A stretch of DNA of 64,000 nt from Anthonomus grandis grandis (GCF_022605725.1 NC_065546.1:29508227-29572226), one strand, 5' to 3'; shown: positions 9,745-21,074, numbered from the stretch's first letter. Notes: generated by a model not told the origin, from the letters alone. Made by a program: numbers and translations.

Positions 9745-10057
9745 TGTTTATCGAGTAAATCAGACAATTGCAAAATATCCTATATTACGAGTATAATATT
9801 AGAGGTTATTAGCACCTCCACACGATGTCATAATTTGGTACATTAAATTGCAAACTATTAGGAAATAAGTGGGGTCTTTATATTAAGCAAGTGGTGAAAT
9901 ACTAAAAAAGGTGCTGACTTGTAAATGTGTATGGATGTAATTATATATACTTTTGGTTTGAACTTTTAATATAGATTTTGACTTTAAAAGATGTGCTTTT
10001 ACTAACGTCGCGCGGTATGCTCCTTCGAACCTATTTCAACAAATTTCAGCCTTTACA
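9745..10057 (+). repeat. Probable 5' LTR of Gypsy-A
   Basis: This AT-rich non-coding segment separates LINE-A sequence (left) from a primer site (10058-10072). It ends TTTACA. The start is not fixed because the partner LTR is absent; TGTTTATCG near 9746 or TGTTATGG near 9727 are candidates. Confidence 0.4.
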
Positions 10058-10072
10058 TGGCGATCCTGCCAG
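10058..10072 (+). other. Primer-binding site of Gypsy-A
   Basis: TGGCGATCCTGCCAG directly follows CAGCCTTTACA. The initial TGG complements a tRNA CCA end, and TGGCGA recalls the tRNA-Arg-type sites of the 412/mdg1 group. I have not assigned the tRNA. Confidence 0.5.
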
Positions 10073-10217
10073 TTACTGCGTGATGCGAAAAGTTTAAAAA
10101 TTAATAATTATGTGCTAACAAAATTATAAACAAAAAACCGTATGGTAAAAATTAGGTGCAAACGAACTTATCTTAAGTGCGTGAATTCTTCTGTTAGTTT
10201 ATTTTGTGATCATAACA

Positions 10218-10448
10218 ATGGGTAAAGGCCAGTTTAAAGAAAAGGAGGAAATAATCATTGCTCAATCAGGAAATAGTGGCGGTACCACAGCAAATACAAG
10301 TACTGGACTTTCTGTCATGGAAGTTATCGAAGTTGTGGGTGTAGCAGCTTTAGTGTTGGCCATCGGATGGTACTGCTACCTAAAATCTAAAAGGGCTCTC
10401 AGAACACAAATAACAAGAGAGATCGCGAGGAGCCAGGATATTGCATAA
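10218..10448 (+). CDS. Small single-pass membrane protein upstream of gag (accessory ORF of Gypsy-A)
   Basis: This 76-codon ORF opens at an ATG giving Met-Gly-Lys-Gly. It has a charged stretch (FKEKEEIII), a Gly/Thr/Ser-rich linker and a hydrophobic helix of about 20 residues (VIEVVGVAALVLAIGWYCYL, residues about 37-56). A basic segment KSKRALRTQITREIARSQ follows. It is not one of the standard gag, pol or env products. A decayed ORF in the same position of Gypsy-D (58202-58479, minus) has the same order and a similar juxtamembrane segment (RKQITHELA against RTQITREIA here). The second-position Gly would suit N-myristoylation, but the following residues fit the consensus poorly. The topology is N-out or N-in undetermined. 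The function is unknown; a role at the membrane in assembly or cell-to-cell transfer is speculation. Confidence 0.7.
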   Translation: MGKGQFKEKEEIIIAQSGNSGGTTANTSTGLSVMEVIEVVGVAALVLAIGWYCYLKSKRALRTQITREIARSQDIA

Positions 10449-10733
10449 AAAGGGTAAAACTGGTCGTTCCACACCGGGACCAGCACCGAGGGAACGTTCC
10501 TAGCAGTTGCGCAATGCGGCTAGGGTGCAACGAGGGATACAAGGAGTAACAGAACACTGGGACTCAACTACAGGCGATGTTATAACTTCAGAAACGATAA
10601 AATGTATATAGAATAAGTAGTACGTCAACTTTATATTTTTAATAATAAGAGGTATTATTTAATTGCATATTATATATATATATTTTTTTGGGGTATATTG
10701 TTATATAGCTTATATTATAATAATTTTAAACTT

Positions 10734-11982
10734 ATGAGCGCCGAATTTATAGAGCTTTTAGATATAGTTAAAAAGTTTAAAAGTATATTGAAAAAAGAAC
10801 CTCAAGCTCGTAGAGAATCAGTCGATAAGAATAAAAAATTACAAGATGAACTTAAAGGGTTAGAAAATAATTTTATAGAAATAAAACAAAACTTTAACAA
10901 AAACGTTCATAGTAACCAAGTCGTAGTAGATGTCAAAAGAATAGCTGCTAATATTAAATCTAAATTTAGTTTGTGTAGGGAAATAATATTAACTAGATTA
11001 AAAGAAATAGAAAGCCTAGAAAAACAGAGTAATGAAGTTAGCGTCTCAAGTGTAGAGAAAAGTGAAAAAAGTATTGTGTTAGAAATAGCCAGCAATAAAT
11101 TAGAGGTAGGAAATATTAATTCTGGATTTGAAAAAGACATTGTAAAAGAACCCTTAAACATGACTGAAAAATTCGATTTAAAAACCGCTTGTTCATTACT
11201 ACCTAACATGGATGATACGGACAATACGATTAAACAGCTAATCGATGGTATTGAGCTTTATAATGGCATGTTAGATAATAATGGAAAAGAAATGTTAATT
11301 AAATATGTTTTGAAAATAAAATTATCTCAAAATGCTAAACTAAGATTAAAATCACAATACGCAACGACAAACGAATTATTTAGGGATATTAAGGTTCATT
11401 TGCTTACTAAGCAATCGGCAACTACACTTAACACTTTATTAGTTAATACCAAGTAGGAAAATAAAAGTATACAAGATTGATGAAAATGTTGATGAAAATT
11501 CTGTACCCATTCTAAAACAAATTAACGAAAGAACCGCAATTAACACTTTTACAAACGGTTTAAGAAATCGCGACCTAAAAACCATAGTTAAAGCAAGAAA
11601 TTACGAAACCCTAAGGGATGCAATAGACGGGGCTCTGAATGAAGAGTTAATCAAATCTTTAGACGGATCAGGAAATATTTTTCACTTTAAAGGCCTAAAT
11701 CATAGGGGTTCTAGATTTCAAACAAACTCTCGAGGAAAACGTTACCAAAACTTCAATTTTAACCGAGGTATGCCTAATAACCGTGCAAATAATAATAGGT
11801 ACAATGGCTTCAGCTCTAATAATAATAGCAATTTTAGACATAATAATAACAATAATATGACACGAGGTAGAGGATTTTTTCTAAATTCAAATCGCCGACC
11901 TCAGCGAAATTCCTATTATAGGGGTAATCGTGCATCGTCCTCGTCAGGTAATAATAGGATGTATTTTGCCGAAAATACCTAA
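10734..11982 (+). pseudogene. Gag of Gypsy-A (two frames)
   Basis: The first frame runs from the ATG at 10734 to 11456. It is Lys/Glu-rich and predicted to be helical, with a capsid-like second half (LIDGIELYNGMLDNNGKEMLIKYVLKIK, LSQNAKLRLKSQYA). A frameshift then moves to 11461-11982, which continues the capsid C-terminal region (ERTAINTFTNGLRNRDLKTIV, YETLRDAIDGALNEE) and ends in an Asn/Arg/Gly-rich tail with no CCHC knuckle. Basic Asn-rich tails in place of zinc knuckles are seen in the 412/mdg1 gypsy group. A single frameshift appears to separate the two parts. Confidence 0.75.
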
Positions 11983-12095
11983 GATCCTGTTACTACTAAT
12001 AGTAACGTAAATAATTCCCAAGAAAATGAAACGATGTTTTTTGGATTATAGAAATGTAAATAGTATGAGTGGATTAAATTACATTAAAGCATGGT

Positions 12096-12945
12096 ATGAA
12101 TGAAGTTTTACTTTTGTGTGATACTGGTGCGAGTGTGAGTTGTTTATTTTCTCGCGAAAGTATCTCGCGAAAGGAGATATTGTAAATAGTCAAAATAAAA
12201 TGTTCATAAAAGGAATCTCGGGTTCCACATTATCTCAAGGATCAGGAAAAATTTTATTAAACATAAACAATGAAAATATATGTCACGAGTTCATTGTAAT
12301 AGAAGCGTTTGATGACACTATACATGGTGTGCTAGGTTCAGATTTCTTTACAAAATTTAACGCTAATATTAACTATGAAGAATTTTATTTTTATTCTAGC
12401 ACAATGAAAAACAACTTTATTTACCACTAGAAACTAAAGATAATAAATTCTATACAATTATTCCGCCAAGATGCGAATTAATAAAATATTGTTTTACAGG
12501 AATAAAGCAAGAATGTTTAGTTTTAAATGAGGAGGTATGTAAGGGGGTAATTGTAGCGAGTGCTATTGTGAAACCAGAGAATAATATAATTCCTGTTAGA
12601 TTTTTGAATGTTAATGAAAGAGAAATTAATCTAAAAAATTTTTATCCAACAGTCCAGAGTTTATCGAACTACGATTCCTTTAAATTTAATCCGCAGGCCA
12701 TCTCGGTTGAAAGGGTTGAAAAAATTTTAAACTTAATCGATAAAAAATCATTAAATTCACAAGAAAAATTGTCAATAGATAAAATTTGTGCTAAGTATGC
12801 ACACGTATTTTACCTTGAAAATGACCCTTTATCTGTAACAAATGTCTACTAACAAAAAATTCGATTAAAAGAGGGTGCTACTCCAGTTTTCGTAAAGCCA
12901 TATAGACTCCCACATGCTCAAAAACAAGAGATTTAAAATCACATT
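12096..12945 (+). pseudogene. Protease and N-terminal pol fragment of Gypsy-A
   Basis: One frame gives LLLCDTGASVSCLF, with the aspartic protease D-T-G-A at 12120-12131. A frameshift follows near 12165. The next frame (to 12430) has the protease C-terminal flap and GVLGSDFF signature. From 12432 to 12850 a further frame reads the pol linker, and KPYRLPHAQKQEI near 12898-12938 is the conserved start of gypsy RT. The coding sequence then stops abruptly, so the RT core is missing. Confidence 0.7.
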
Positions 12946-12949
12946 GATT

Positions 12950-13114
12950 CCACTATTCTACTATTCACTATCTACTATTCAGCCATGTCTCACTTACACC
13001 AATAATATCATACTTTTCATTCATAAACTGAGCAAAATCTGCAAAACTGGGCAAAAGAAATCTTACATTGATGTTGGCAATGCTTAAAAAATCAGTATTT
13101 TGTTTATTAACCAT
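12950..13114 (-). pseudogene. LINE-A ORF2 start (endonuclease N-terminus)
   Basis: From the ATG at 13114 the translation gives SIANINVRFLLPSFADF, MNEKYDIIGVSETWLNS. This is the first strand and the I-x-x-x-E-T-W active-site segment of APE-type LINE endonucleases. It ends at a stop near 12960, and the rest of the endonuclease resumes about 3.2 kb to the left at about 9712. Confidence 0.7.
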
Positions 13115-13265
13115 TATTAAAACAACTAACCAAAATATTAATCATATTTAAGTTTAGATTTAAGTTTTTCGAGGTAGCCTAAAAAAGAAGGACAATTTCT
13201 GTCAAAAAAAGAATGATCCATTGCCAATGATTTTTGTCTTTTTTGCAAACTAGATCTGACGCAAT

Positions 13266-14115
13266 TTATACATTTTTTTTTCCAGGATTACATTCGTTAA
13301 ATTTATGAGTTCGACTACATTTGGAACAAAAATCTTCCTTCTCCTTACAGTCTCTACTTATGTGACCATAATCACAACAACGGAAACACTTTAGTACGCT
13401 GGTAGTCCTCAATCTTTGACTTTCGTTGGATGGACCAACGAAAACAGATTCTTCCTTTAAAAGCTGCTTGGGAACCTCAACCTTCAATAACTAGTGGTGC
13501 TATTACCCTTCTTTAGCTTAGTAACAAATTTTTAGAAGAGGCAAGATCTATGCTATCATTCAATGACGTGAGATTATCGACTATTTCTTCGATAGTCTTC
13601 AATCCCTCCAATCGTACATCCCTTATCAGCATCTTAGGATTATACATCTGACCCTCATTCACATTAAATTTATTTCCCACAGTGGCATTAAGTGAATTTT
13701 TCAAGACCTGAAGAGAATTCTCATCCTGGCAAGGCACTGCAACCCCTGCACGAATTTTTTTTGTGTTATTAATATGGGCTTTAATTTCGCCTGGATTAAT
13801 ATTTTTAGCTATCTTAGCTAAAACGTCATCCTGGTCAGTTGCATTATTAGTCCTGACAATAAAAACTGGCGAATTAGACCTCACTACGTCGCTATATAAA
13901 ACATTATTGAGGTTGTTCATGCATTTAGCATTATTGTTCGATTGCAAATCAACTGACCTATTATTCTGATGAGATAAAAACTGATTTTTGTGAACCTATT
14001 GTATATTCGGAATTTACAAGTAACTTCTTGATCAATTCAAGTTCTCTTTTCAAACAATTTTCGCGTTACAATCATTGCAGAATGAATATTTTGATGGTCA
14101 GTCAAAATTTTAAGC
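13266..14115 (-). pseudogene. LINE-A ORF1 (middle and C-terminal, CCHC knuckles)
   Basis: Minus-strand frames from about 13947 to 13513 and 13487 to 13266 form the LINE ORF1 protein. The first contains an RRM-like or gag-like fold segment (FIVRTNNATDQDDVLAKIAKNI, MYNPKMLIRDVRLEGLK). The second contains two zinc knuckles (CFRCCDYGHISRDC and CSKCSRTHKFNEC). ORF1 proteins of Jockey and I-type LINEs bind the element RNA through such knuckles. The upstream portion runs to the TSD of Gypsy-B at 14116-14119 and continues at 21075. Confidence 0.75.
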
Positions 14116-14119
14116 CACG

Positions 14120-14333
14120 AGTTACATACCCCTTTCACTCTATAAAATCATTATTATTGTTAAAAGTTTATTTTTAGCTGTATAAGCAATTTCATTTACT
14201 TTTTAGTTTACGAATTCAGTCAGAGCTAAGCCATTGTTTTAAACATACCATATTATATATTTATTATTATTATTATTTTACTCGCATTAGTGTTATTAAA
14301 GGAAATAAAAGTTTTTTGTATCGAATTTTAATT
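14120..14333 (+). repeat. 5' LTR of Gypsy-B
   Basis: The 214-bp repeat begins AGTTACATACCCC and ends TTTTAATT. It shares most of its sequence with 20830-21070, including CACTCTATAAAATC and GAATTCAGTCAGAGCTAAGCC. It lacks a segment of about 12 bp present in the 3' copy and differs in its last 30 bp. Confidence 0.9.
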
Positions 14334-14345
14334 GGCGCAGTCGGT
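14333..14345 (+). other. Primer-binding site of Gypsy-B (tRNA-Ser type)
   Basis: TGGCGCAGTCGGT overlaps the last base of the LTR. TGGCGCAGTCG is complementary to the 3' end of insect tRNA-Ser and is the primer site type of the 17.6/297 branch of gypsy elements. Confidence 0.8.
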
Positions 14346-14670
14346 AGGATTGTCAAAAATCAATATATCGTATATTGATTGTTCGTTTACGATTAATTGG
14401 CAATCGAACATCGGTCGAGAGTTTTCCGAACAAAAATTGGACTTCTCGCTAAAGACTAAAAGTTAAGTGTGTGATAATTCCGGTAAAGTGCATCGTGCAT
14501 CCTGGGCATCCACGCATTGATCGGAGATTGGTACCACATTGACCAGTTTCGCGAGGGTTAGGACTTGGAATTGGACATCATCGCCACCCAGTTCTCTTCT
14601 CTTCTCATAGAATGGCAGTTGCCGCCTTATTTATGTAAGTGCAACCATTAATAATTTTTATTGATAATAA

Positions 14671-15545
14671 ATGTCTATTGAGGATTTAAGTTCCTATTTA
14701 AAGAATTTAAAAATCGAACCTTCAGCTTGCTCTGGTTCCGCTTCTACTCAAATTAGTGAAGTGTTAAATGATAATAAATTAGTAAAAAATCAAGATAATC
14801 TAGAACTTAACTTAGATATTTCCAAACTTAAGGAAAATCTCAAAGAAATAAAAAATACTCAAAGTTTAATTTTTAGAGGTTTAGATATAAGAGAAAATCA
14901 ATTTTTAGAAAACAAAATGGCACAATTCAAAACAGAATATTTAAACTGTGTACCACAATTCGATGGTAATCTATCTGAGCTTAATCGATATCTTGCTATC
15001 TGTAAATCGATTATTGATAATTTTTATGATGCTACCAACATTGCAAATTTTCAAAACATTTACATATTAAACAGCTTGATAGGTAAATTATCAGGAAATG
15101 CAAAACTAGTTGTTAACGTACAAAATGTCTCCACCTGGGACGAACTAAAAAATACTTTATATAGAAACTTTGCGGACAGACGCGATGTAACTTGCTTAAA
15201 TAGAGATTTAGTAATGCTACGCCAACAAGGCAATGAATCACCACAAAGTTACTATAATAGAGTTTTAGAAATATTAAATTTATTATGTAGTTACGTAGAT
15301 GCACATGAACCTGTTCAAACAGCCCCTATTAAAAGAGAAATGTATAAAAAATTAGCATTAACCACCTTTATCTCCGGATTAAGAGATCCACATCCAACAC
15401 TATTAGATGCATGAGACCAACAGACTTAGCCGAAGCCATACAATTTGTGCTTCAAGAAAATAATACAAAATATTTTCAAAATAACTATGTAAATAATTCT
15501 ATTAGAAACTCACAACCCCATAACAGTAACAACCTTAGTAATAAT
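14671..15545 (+). pseudogene. Gag of Gypsy-B
   Basis: The frame from ATG 14671 to 15414 encodes an errantivirus-type Gag. Residues about 90-240 form the capsid-like region (YLNCVPQFDGNLSELNRYLAIC, LIGKLSGNAKLVVN, NTLYRNFADRRDVTCLNRDL, LTTFISGLRDP). A frame change at 15411 continues with PTDLAEAIQFVLQENN and an Asn-rich tail to about 15545. The nucleocapsid end appears shortened by a deletion that also removes the protease start. Confidence 0.85.
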
Positions 15546-15546
15546 A

Positions 15547-15912
15547 AAAATAGGATCTACAAAATCCTTTATTGACCCCCAGATTGCATTTAACATGTAC
15601 CCTGATTGTATAAAAGACGACCCTTTTATAGTAAGCACAGTATTCCAAAAATCTGCTCATAGATTTAGTGCATTTCTACCCGCTTCTAGAATATTTAACT
15701 TACCCCAAAAAGAAAGTCTTAAATTTTATTTATTTAAATTTCATAATACTATTAATGGACTTTTAGGATTAGATAACTTAAAAGATTTACAAGCAAACTT
15801 AGATTTTAAACACGATTATTTAGTTACCCCCTATGCAAAAGTAAAACTACATTACCATCAAACTAAACCAGAACTCAATTGTATCACTGTCAAACCTAGA
15901 TCGGACAAGTAA
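15547..15912 (+). pseudogene. Protease remnant of Gypsy-B
   Basis: The frame begins IGSTKSFIDPQIAFNMYPD and continues through a protease-like fold to LLGLDNLKDLQANLDF and a stop at 15912. The catalytic Asp expected just before the Gly-Ser-Thr is absent because the upstream sequence joins directly to gag tail sequence. The enzyme would be inactive. Confidence 0.65.
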
Positions 15913-16239
15913 TTAAAATAAAAACAACAATAAAAAATGGCGAAATAATTATTGCTCACCAGAAATTTCACAATTGCGAAATACCTGAATGTCTAACAAT
16001 AGCAAAAAACGGGTTAGCAATAACAACTATTTTAAATAATACTTGCAATCCCATAACTTTAGATTTTTACGAACCATTAGAAGTAGAACAGTAGATAGTA
16101 ATAATAGATAGTAGATAGATAATAGAAAATTCCTTGAAACAATTAATTTTAATCATTTTGACGATTCCCCAAAACAATCAAATTTAGCCCTTTCAAAACT
16201 TAGAATTGACCATCTTAATTCAGAAGAAAGAAAAAGTAT

Positions 16240-17560
16240 CCTAAATCTTCTATAAAGAAGGCACACCCCTCACTTTTACAAGCGAAATTAAACATAACAT
16301 TAAGACCAATGATGAAATTCCGGTATATACAAAATCATATCGATACCCTTTCATTCACAAAAAAGAGGTTGAATCCCAAATAAAGAAAATGTTAGACCAA
16401 AAAATTATCAGACCATCTAATTCACGCTGGTTCGCCCCCATTTGGGTTGTACCAAAAAAATTGGACGCTTCTAATAAACAGAAATGGCGTGTAGTAGTCG
16501 ACTTTAGGAAATTAAACGAAAAAACAATTGATGATATATATCCATTACCTAATATCACTGATTTATTAGACAAGTTAGGTAAATGCCAATATTTTAGTAC
16601 CCTAGACTTGGCATCTGGTTTTCATCAAATTGAAATGAATAAATCCGATATCGAAAAAACAGCGTTTAATACGGAAAACGGGCATTTTGAATTTTTGCGT
16701 ATGCCCTTTGGCTTAAAGAACGCCCCCGCTACTTTTCAACGGGTCATGGATTCAATTTTACGCGGAATTCAAAACGAAAAATGTCTTGTAACATATGGAA
16801 AGTTTAAGAAACGTTTTTAAAAGGCTAAGAAAATCAAACTTTAAAATCCAACTCGATAAAAGTGAATTTTTGAGACGCGAAGTTGCATATTTAGGACATG
16901 TAGTAACACCTGAAGGAGTCAAACCCAATTCTGACAAAATCATGGCTATTAAAAAGTTTCCCATTCCCAAAACAACAAAACAAATAAAAGGATTTTTAGG
17001 ACTTTTAGGTTACTATCGTAAATTCATAAATAATTTTGCTAAATTAACGAAACCTTTAACTAAATGTCTGAAGAAAGGCGCAAAAATTGAACATAATGAT
17101 GAATTTAAAAATTGTTTTGACACCTGTAAAAGTCTACTCACGAACGAACCAATCTTCAATACCCAGACTTTTCCAAACCTTTCAATTTAACTACTGATGC
17201 AAGCAATGTAGCCCTTGGAGCCGTTCTCTCACAAGGACCTATTGGCCAAGACCTCCCTATAGCTTATGCATCACGCACCCTTAATGACTCAGAACAGAAT
17301 TACTTGACAATTGAAAAAGAATGTTTATGTCTTGTATGGGCAACCAATTATTTCCGCCCCTATCTTTTTGGTCGAAAATTCAACATCATAACTGACCACA
17401 AACCCCTTCAGTGGCTTTTTTCCCTTAAAGATCCTTCTTCAAAATTACTTCGATGGTGTATAAAACTTGAAGAATATGATTATACGATCATATACAAAAA
17501 AGGTAAACTCAATAACAACGCTAACGCCTTATCACGCATAGAAATTCATACAAAAGAAAC
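16240..17560 (+). pseudogene. Reverse transcriptase and RNase H of Gypsy-B
   Basis: The RT is readable from 16262 (TPLTFTSEIKHNIKT) through SRWFAPIWVVPKK, YFSTLDLASGFHQIEM and LRMPFGLKNAPATFQRVMD. At about 16788-16800 the sequence jumps from CLVT to YGKF/ESLRNVFKRL, deleting the segment that would hold the YxDD box. It continues in another frame (16795-17190) with the thumb and connection (FLGLLGYYRKFI). RNase H follows across a further frame change: TTDASNVALGAVLSQ (catalytic Asp), EKECLCLVWA and TDHKPLQWL. The deletion alone abolishes RT activity. Confidence 0.85.
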
Positions 17561-19101
17561 ACCAGGCATCGAAAACTTAAAAACTTATATGGACGCGTTT
17601 AATAAATCGCTTGAAGTAGTTCAAGAACTGTCTGAAAACGCCAGCCAAAACAATGACGAAAACCCTGACCTAGATAGAGTTTCTGTTATCGCCCAAGCAG
17701 ACGATGAACCAGAGATACCTCCTGATGACGCAACAATCCATACAAACGCCGAACAAGATCCCATTGTAGGCATACCTATTTCTGAAACCGCAGTAAATTA
17801 CGGTTCAAGTCAGATATTTATACAGAATATTCTACATTCCCCCGTAAAACCTATATTATTAAGATCTTATTTAATAAAAAACGCAGAATTACTGTTCAAA
17901 TATCAAATGACAATTTCGAACAAGATGTATTAAATTTTATGAAAGAACATATCGTACCCGATAAACAATACCATCTTTATTTTGTTGATCCAAATATATA
18001 CGTACCCTTTTGTGAAGTCATTCGAACCCATTTTAGATGGCCTTTAATAAAATTTAAACGTTGTCTTCTTAAACTCATAGATGTAACTAATAAAAACGAT
18101 ATAAAAGAACTAATACAAAATTATCATGAAAGTAAGAGTAATCACCGAGGAATCGAAGAAACAACTAAAAAACTTAGAGACAAATATTACTGGCCTGAAC
18201 TTAGAAGCTCTATTCAGACGTATATAAACGAATGTGAAATTTGTGCGCGTAGTAAATACGAAAGAAACCCCGTTAAAATTCCCATGAATATCACCCCTAC
18301 AGCAACAAGACCCTTCGAAATAATCCACCTCGATACGTACACTCTAGAACAAACAAAATTTCTTACAATTATAGATAGTTTCTCAAAATATGCACAAGCA
18401 TATCCTCTGGATTCCCTAACAGCGATAGAAATTGTAAACAATATGTTAAGTTACTTTTCACACCACTGAGTTCTAAAACAGATTATTGTAGATAACGGAA
18501 CAGAATTTAAAAACACTGTTGTAACAGAACTATTAACGTTACACAAAATTAAAGTTCATTTTTGTTCACCACATCACCCTGAATCCAATGGTGTAATTGA
18601 ACGCTTACATTTCACCCTATCCGAACATATTAGACTTCTTAATAATCAAACATTCAAAGACACACCGATAAATCAAAAAATGATCTATGCTATTTTAGCT
18701 TACAATCACACTATCCATTCTGTGACCAAATTCAAACCTATAGACATAATAAATGGCCATATTATGGCCTATTTGACATCAAAAAGAAAAAGTAAACTGT
18801 TGCATCACAAGAAAAAAGTAAACTGTTGCATTCTCATATTAACGAACAACTAATAAATACAAAAGAAAAACTTGCTGCAAAAGTTAATGTAAATAAAGAC
18901 GATCCCCAAATATTTGTAGAAGACCAAATGGTTTATCCTAAAAAACATACAATCCGGCAAAAAACCAGCGATAAATTTGATAAACCCTTAAAAATAGTCC
19001 ACACTAATTTAGAAAGAAAAACCGCTAAATTAGAAAACCAAGAGAAAATCCATTTATCTAATTTAAAACGACTTTTAAAAACAAAATATAGTTTCGACTA
19101 A
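17560..19101 (+). pseudogene. Integrase of Gypsy-B
   Basis: After a variable acidic linker to 17933, the frame from 17939 carries the His-His-Cys-Cys zinc module (NYHESKSNHRG...CEICARS) and the core with HLDT (first Asp). It is cut by a TGA at 18467. The core continues with IIVDNGTEF (second Asp) and SNGVIERLH (Glu); 35 residues separate the Asp and Glu, the normal D35E spacing. A short duplicated stretch (AAAAAGTAAACTGTTGCAT, twice near 18790-18830) precedes the C-terminal GPY/F-like domain frame at 18826-19101. Inactive because of the stop. Confidence 0.8.
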
Positions 19102-20893
19102 TTTTGTCCTTTTTCATCCCATTTCAGATTTCTACAAGTAACATACACACTTGAAGACCAAATCAAGTTTGAAAAAATAGCAGATAACCCTGAACTATTA
19201 CCACTTAAATTAGGTCAAGCAAAAATTGAAGAATACACACATATTATTATACATTACTATGACCTTAACCCCTTAATAACAGAAGTCAAGAAACTCCAAA
19301 CAAAGGTAACCAACGTAACAAATACCCTAAATAATAACACGGGACATAAATCAGAAACAGCTGACTATTTGAAAATATTAACGATAATACAAGACCAAGT
19401 CGAAACGAAACTAAAAGAATTAGTACCACACCCACACAAAATCGCGCGAGGACTTATCAATGGTATAGGTTCAATATTTAAAAGTATCACGGGTAATTTA
19501 GACGCCTCCGATGGAGAACGTTATGAAAAATTAATTAAAGACTTACAAGAGAATCAGAAAACGCTAGGTTTAAACATTCAAAAAGAAAATTCACTTTCCC
19601 TTAATTTACTTAAAAAGCTCAACACAACAATTCAACAGATAAATCGCAACACAAGACTATTAGATGGAAAATTGCATCAAGTTGAACTAGCGATAGAAAC
19701 ATCAAATTTCCTACAAAGTTCAAATTACATTAAACATGTTTTAAATCAAATAAATAATTTGTATGAAATATCACCGAAAATATCACTGAAAAATCGATTC
19801 AATTTTACAGGATATCGAAAATGCTTTAACATTTTCCAAATTAAGAATTTTACACCCTAGTATAATTAAGACTGAAGATTTATTTAGTGAATTAAAATGA
19901 ATTCACAGATTACTTGGTGTAAAGCATATGCCTTCTAAAGAAGTCTCATTAGAAAATACTTTATTATATGAACAAATAATTAAACTAGATAGTTTGGTCC
20001 TAAATAATAAAAATACATTTCTTCTTCGCATTCCAATAACTAATCAAAAAGATTTTAATTATTTTCACCTTTACTCTTTACCAGTTTATAAACAGAGCAT
20101 GTTTAAGGTTATAATACCAAAAAATAAATTTTTGCTAAAAAATGAGCTGCATTTCTCATATCGGGCAATCAAATGTCAAGAGATTAAAGAGAAATTCTTC
20201 TTCTGCGATAAAACAAACCTACAAAAGATATCACCAACCAGCCCCTGTGCAGTACAGCTGTTGAAAAACCAAGGTCAATCAACCTGCCAACCAGTTGAAG
20301 TTAAAATTTCCAAACCAATATTTAACCAACTAGATTTCTCTAATAAATATGCTGCAGCCCTTCCTAACGAGGAAACCCTCCATCTAGAATGTTACGACCA
20401 AGAGGAATTCATCAAACTTCAAAGCTCCTTAATCTTTGAAGTACCAGTTAACTGCCAAATCGCACTTGATCAAGAAGTTATAATCTTCAACCATCAATCG
20501 ATAGGAAACAATAATTATCAACCCATATTGTTTCCTGACTTTAATGTAAACGCCCCAATTTTACCCACACTTAACCTTAGCGCACACATTGATGACATCA
20601 AACTAGATGACCTAAACAAATTGCGTAGCCAGATTCTCCATAACCAACCGAAGCTGTTGTCCTTCCATGACGCAATCCGCTACCCCAGTATTTGGACAAT
20701 CCTTATATACCTGACACTAGTAGCTGCCATTAGCTACTTTGCGTACAAGAAGCTGAAGCTGAGAACGAAAGTTGCCCTTCCTGATACAGAAGGCACCCTA
20801 GCAGGACACTTACCCGAAGATGAGGGAGGAATTACATACCCCTTTCACTCTATAAAATCATTATTATTGTTAAGTTCATTTTTAGCTGTATAA
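19102..20893 (+). pseudogene. Envelope glycoprotein of Gypsy-B (F-like), frame-broken
   Basis: The first frame (to 19860) contains the fusion-subunit start ARGLINGIGSIFKSITGNL around 19446-19505. It is preceded by a partly decayed furin-type site, followed by a long helical region. After a frame break, 19928-20893 encodes the Cys-containing ectodomain and a C-terminal membrane anchor (SIWTILIYLTLVAAISYFAY, about residues 253-272), then a cytoplasmic tail. Errantivirus Env is related to baculovirus F proteins. The coding sequence overlaps the 3' LTR. The break near 19860-19927 prevents a full product. Confidence 0.8.
20815..20829 (+). other. Polypurine tract of Gypsy-B
   Basis: GAAGATGAGGGAGG immediately precedes the 3' LTR, as required for plus-strand DNA priming. 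It lies within the env C-terminal codons. Confidence 0.75.
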
Positions 20894-21070
20894 GCAATTT
20901 CATTTACTTTTTATGCCTTCGCTTTTAGTTTACGAATTCAGTCAGAGCTAAGCCATTGTTTTAAACATGCCATATTATATATGTATTATTATTATTTTAC
21001 TCGCATTATAGTTATTAAACGAAATTAAAGTTTTTTTAAGAACATAAATTCGTAGTATCGAATTTTAATT
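20830..21070 (+). repeat. 3' LTR of Gypsy-B
   Basis: The 241-bp copy begins AATTACATACCCC and ends TTTTAATT, followed by the CACG target duplication. It is 27 bp longer than the 5' LTR because of indels, for example around ATGCCTTCGC and AAGAACATAAATTCG. Confidence 0.9.
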
Positions 21071-21074
21071 CACG

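Larger units (their letters stand above)
9727..12945 (+). mobile_element. Gypsy-A: 5' half of a 412/mdg1-like gypsy retroelement
   Basis: In order it contains a probable LTR ending TTACA at 10057, a TGG-initial primer site, a small membrane ORF, a Gag without zinc knuckle but with an Asn/Arg-rich tail, a protease and the start of the RT N-terminal region. The sequence stops at 12945, where LINE-A resumes, so the RT, RNase H, integrase and 3' LTR are missing. The 5' boundary near 9727-9746 is a guess from the resumption of LINE-A similarity. Confidence 0.65.
14120..21070 (+). mobile_element. Gypsy-B: full-length but decayed env-bearing gypsy (errantivirus-like)
   Basis: The 5' LTR (14120-14333) and 3' LTR (20830-21070) are related, the element is flanked by CACG on both sides (14116-14119 and 21071-21074), and it contains a tRNA-Ser-type primer site, gag, pol, env and a polypurine tract. 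The two LTRs differ by several indels and substitutions, so the insertion is old. It lies within ORF1 of LINE-A. Errantiviruses are insect endogenous retroviruses. This copy has a deleted protease active site, a deletion across the RT catalytic box, stops in integrase and a frame break in env. Confidence 0.9.

Noticed and set aside
10140..10175. CAAACGAACTTATCT shared between 10157 and the DIRS region at 6838
   Set aside because: A 15-nt match in AT-rich DNA without extension; probably chance.
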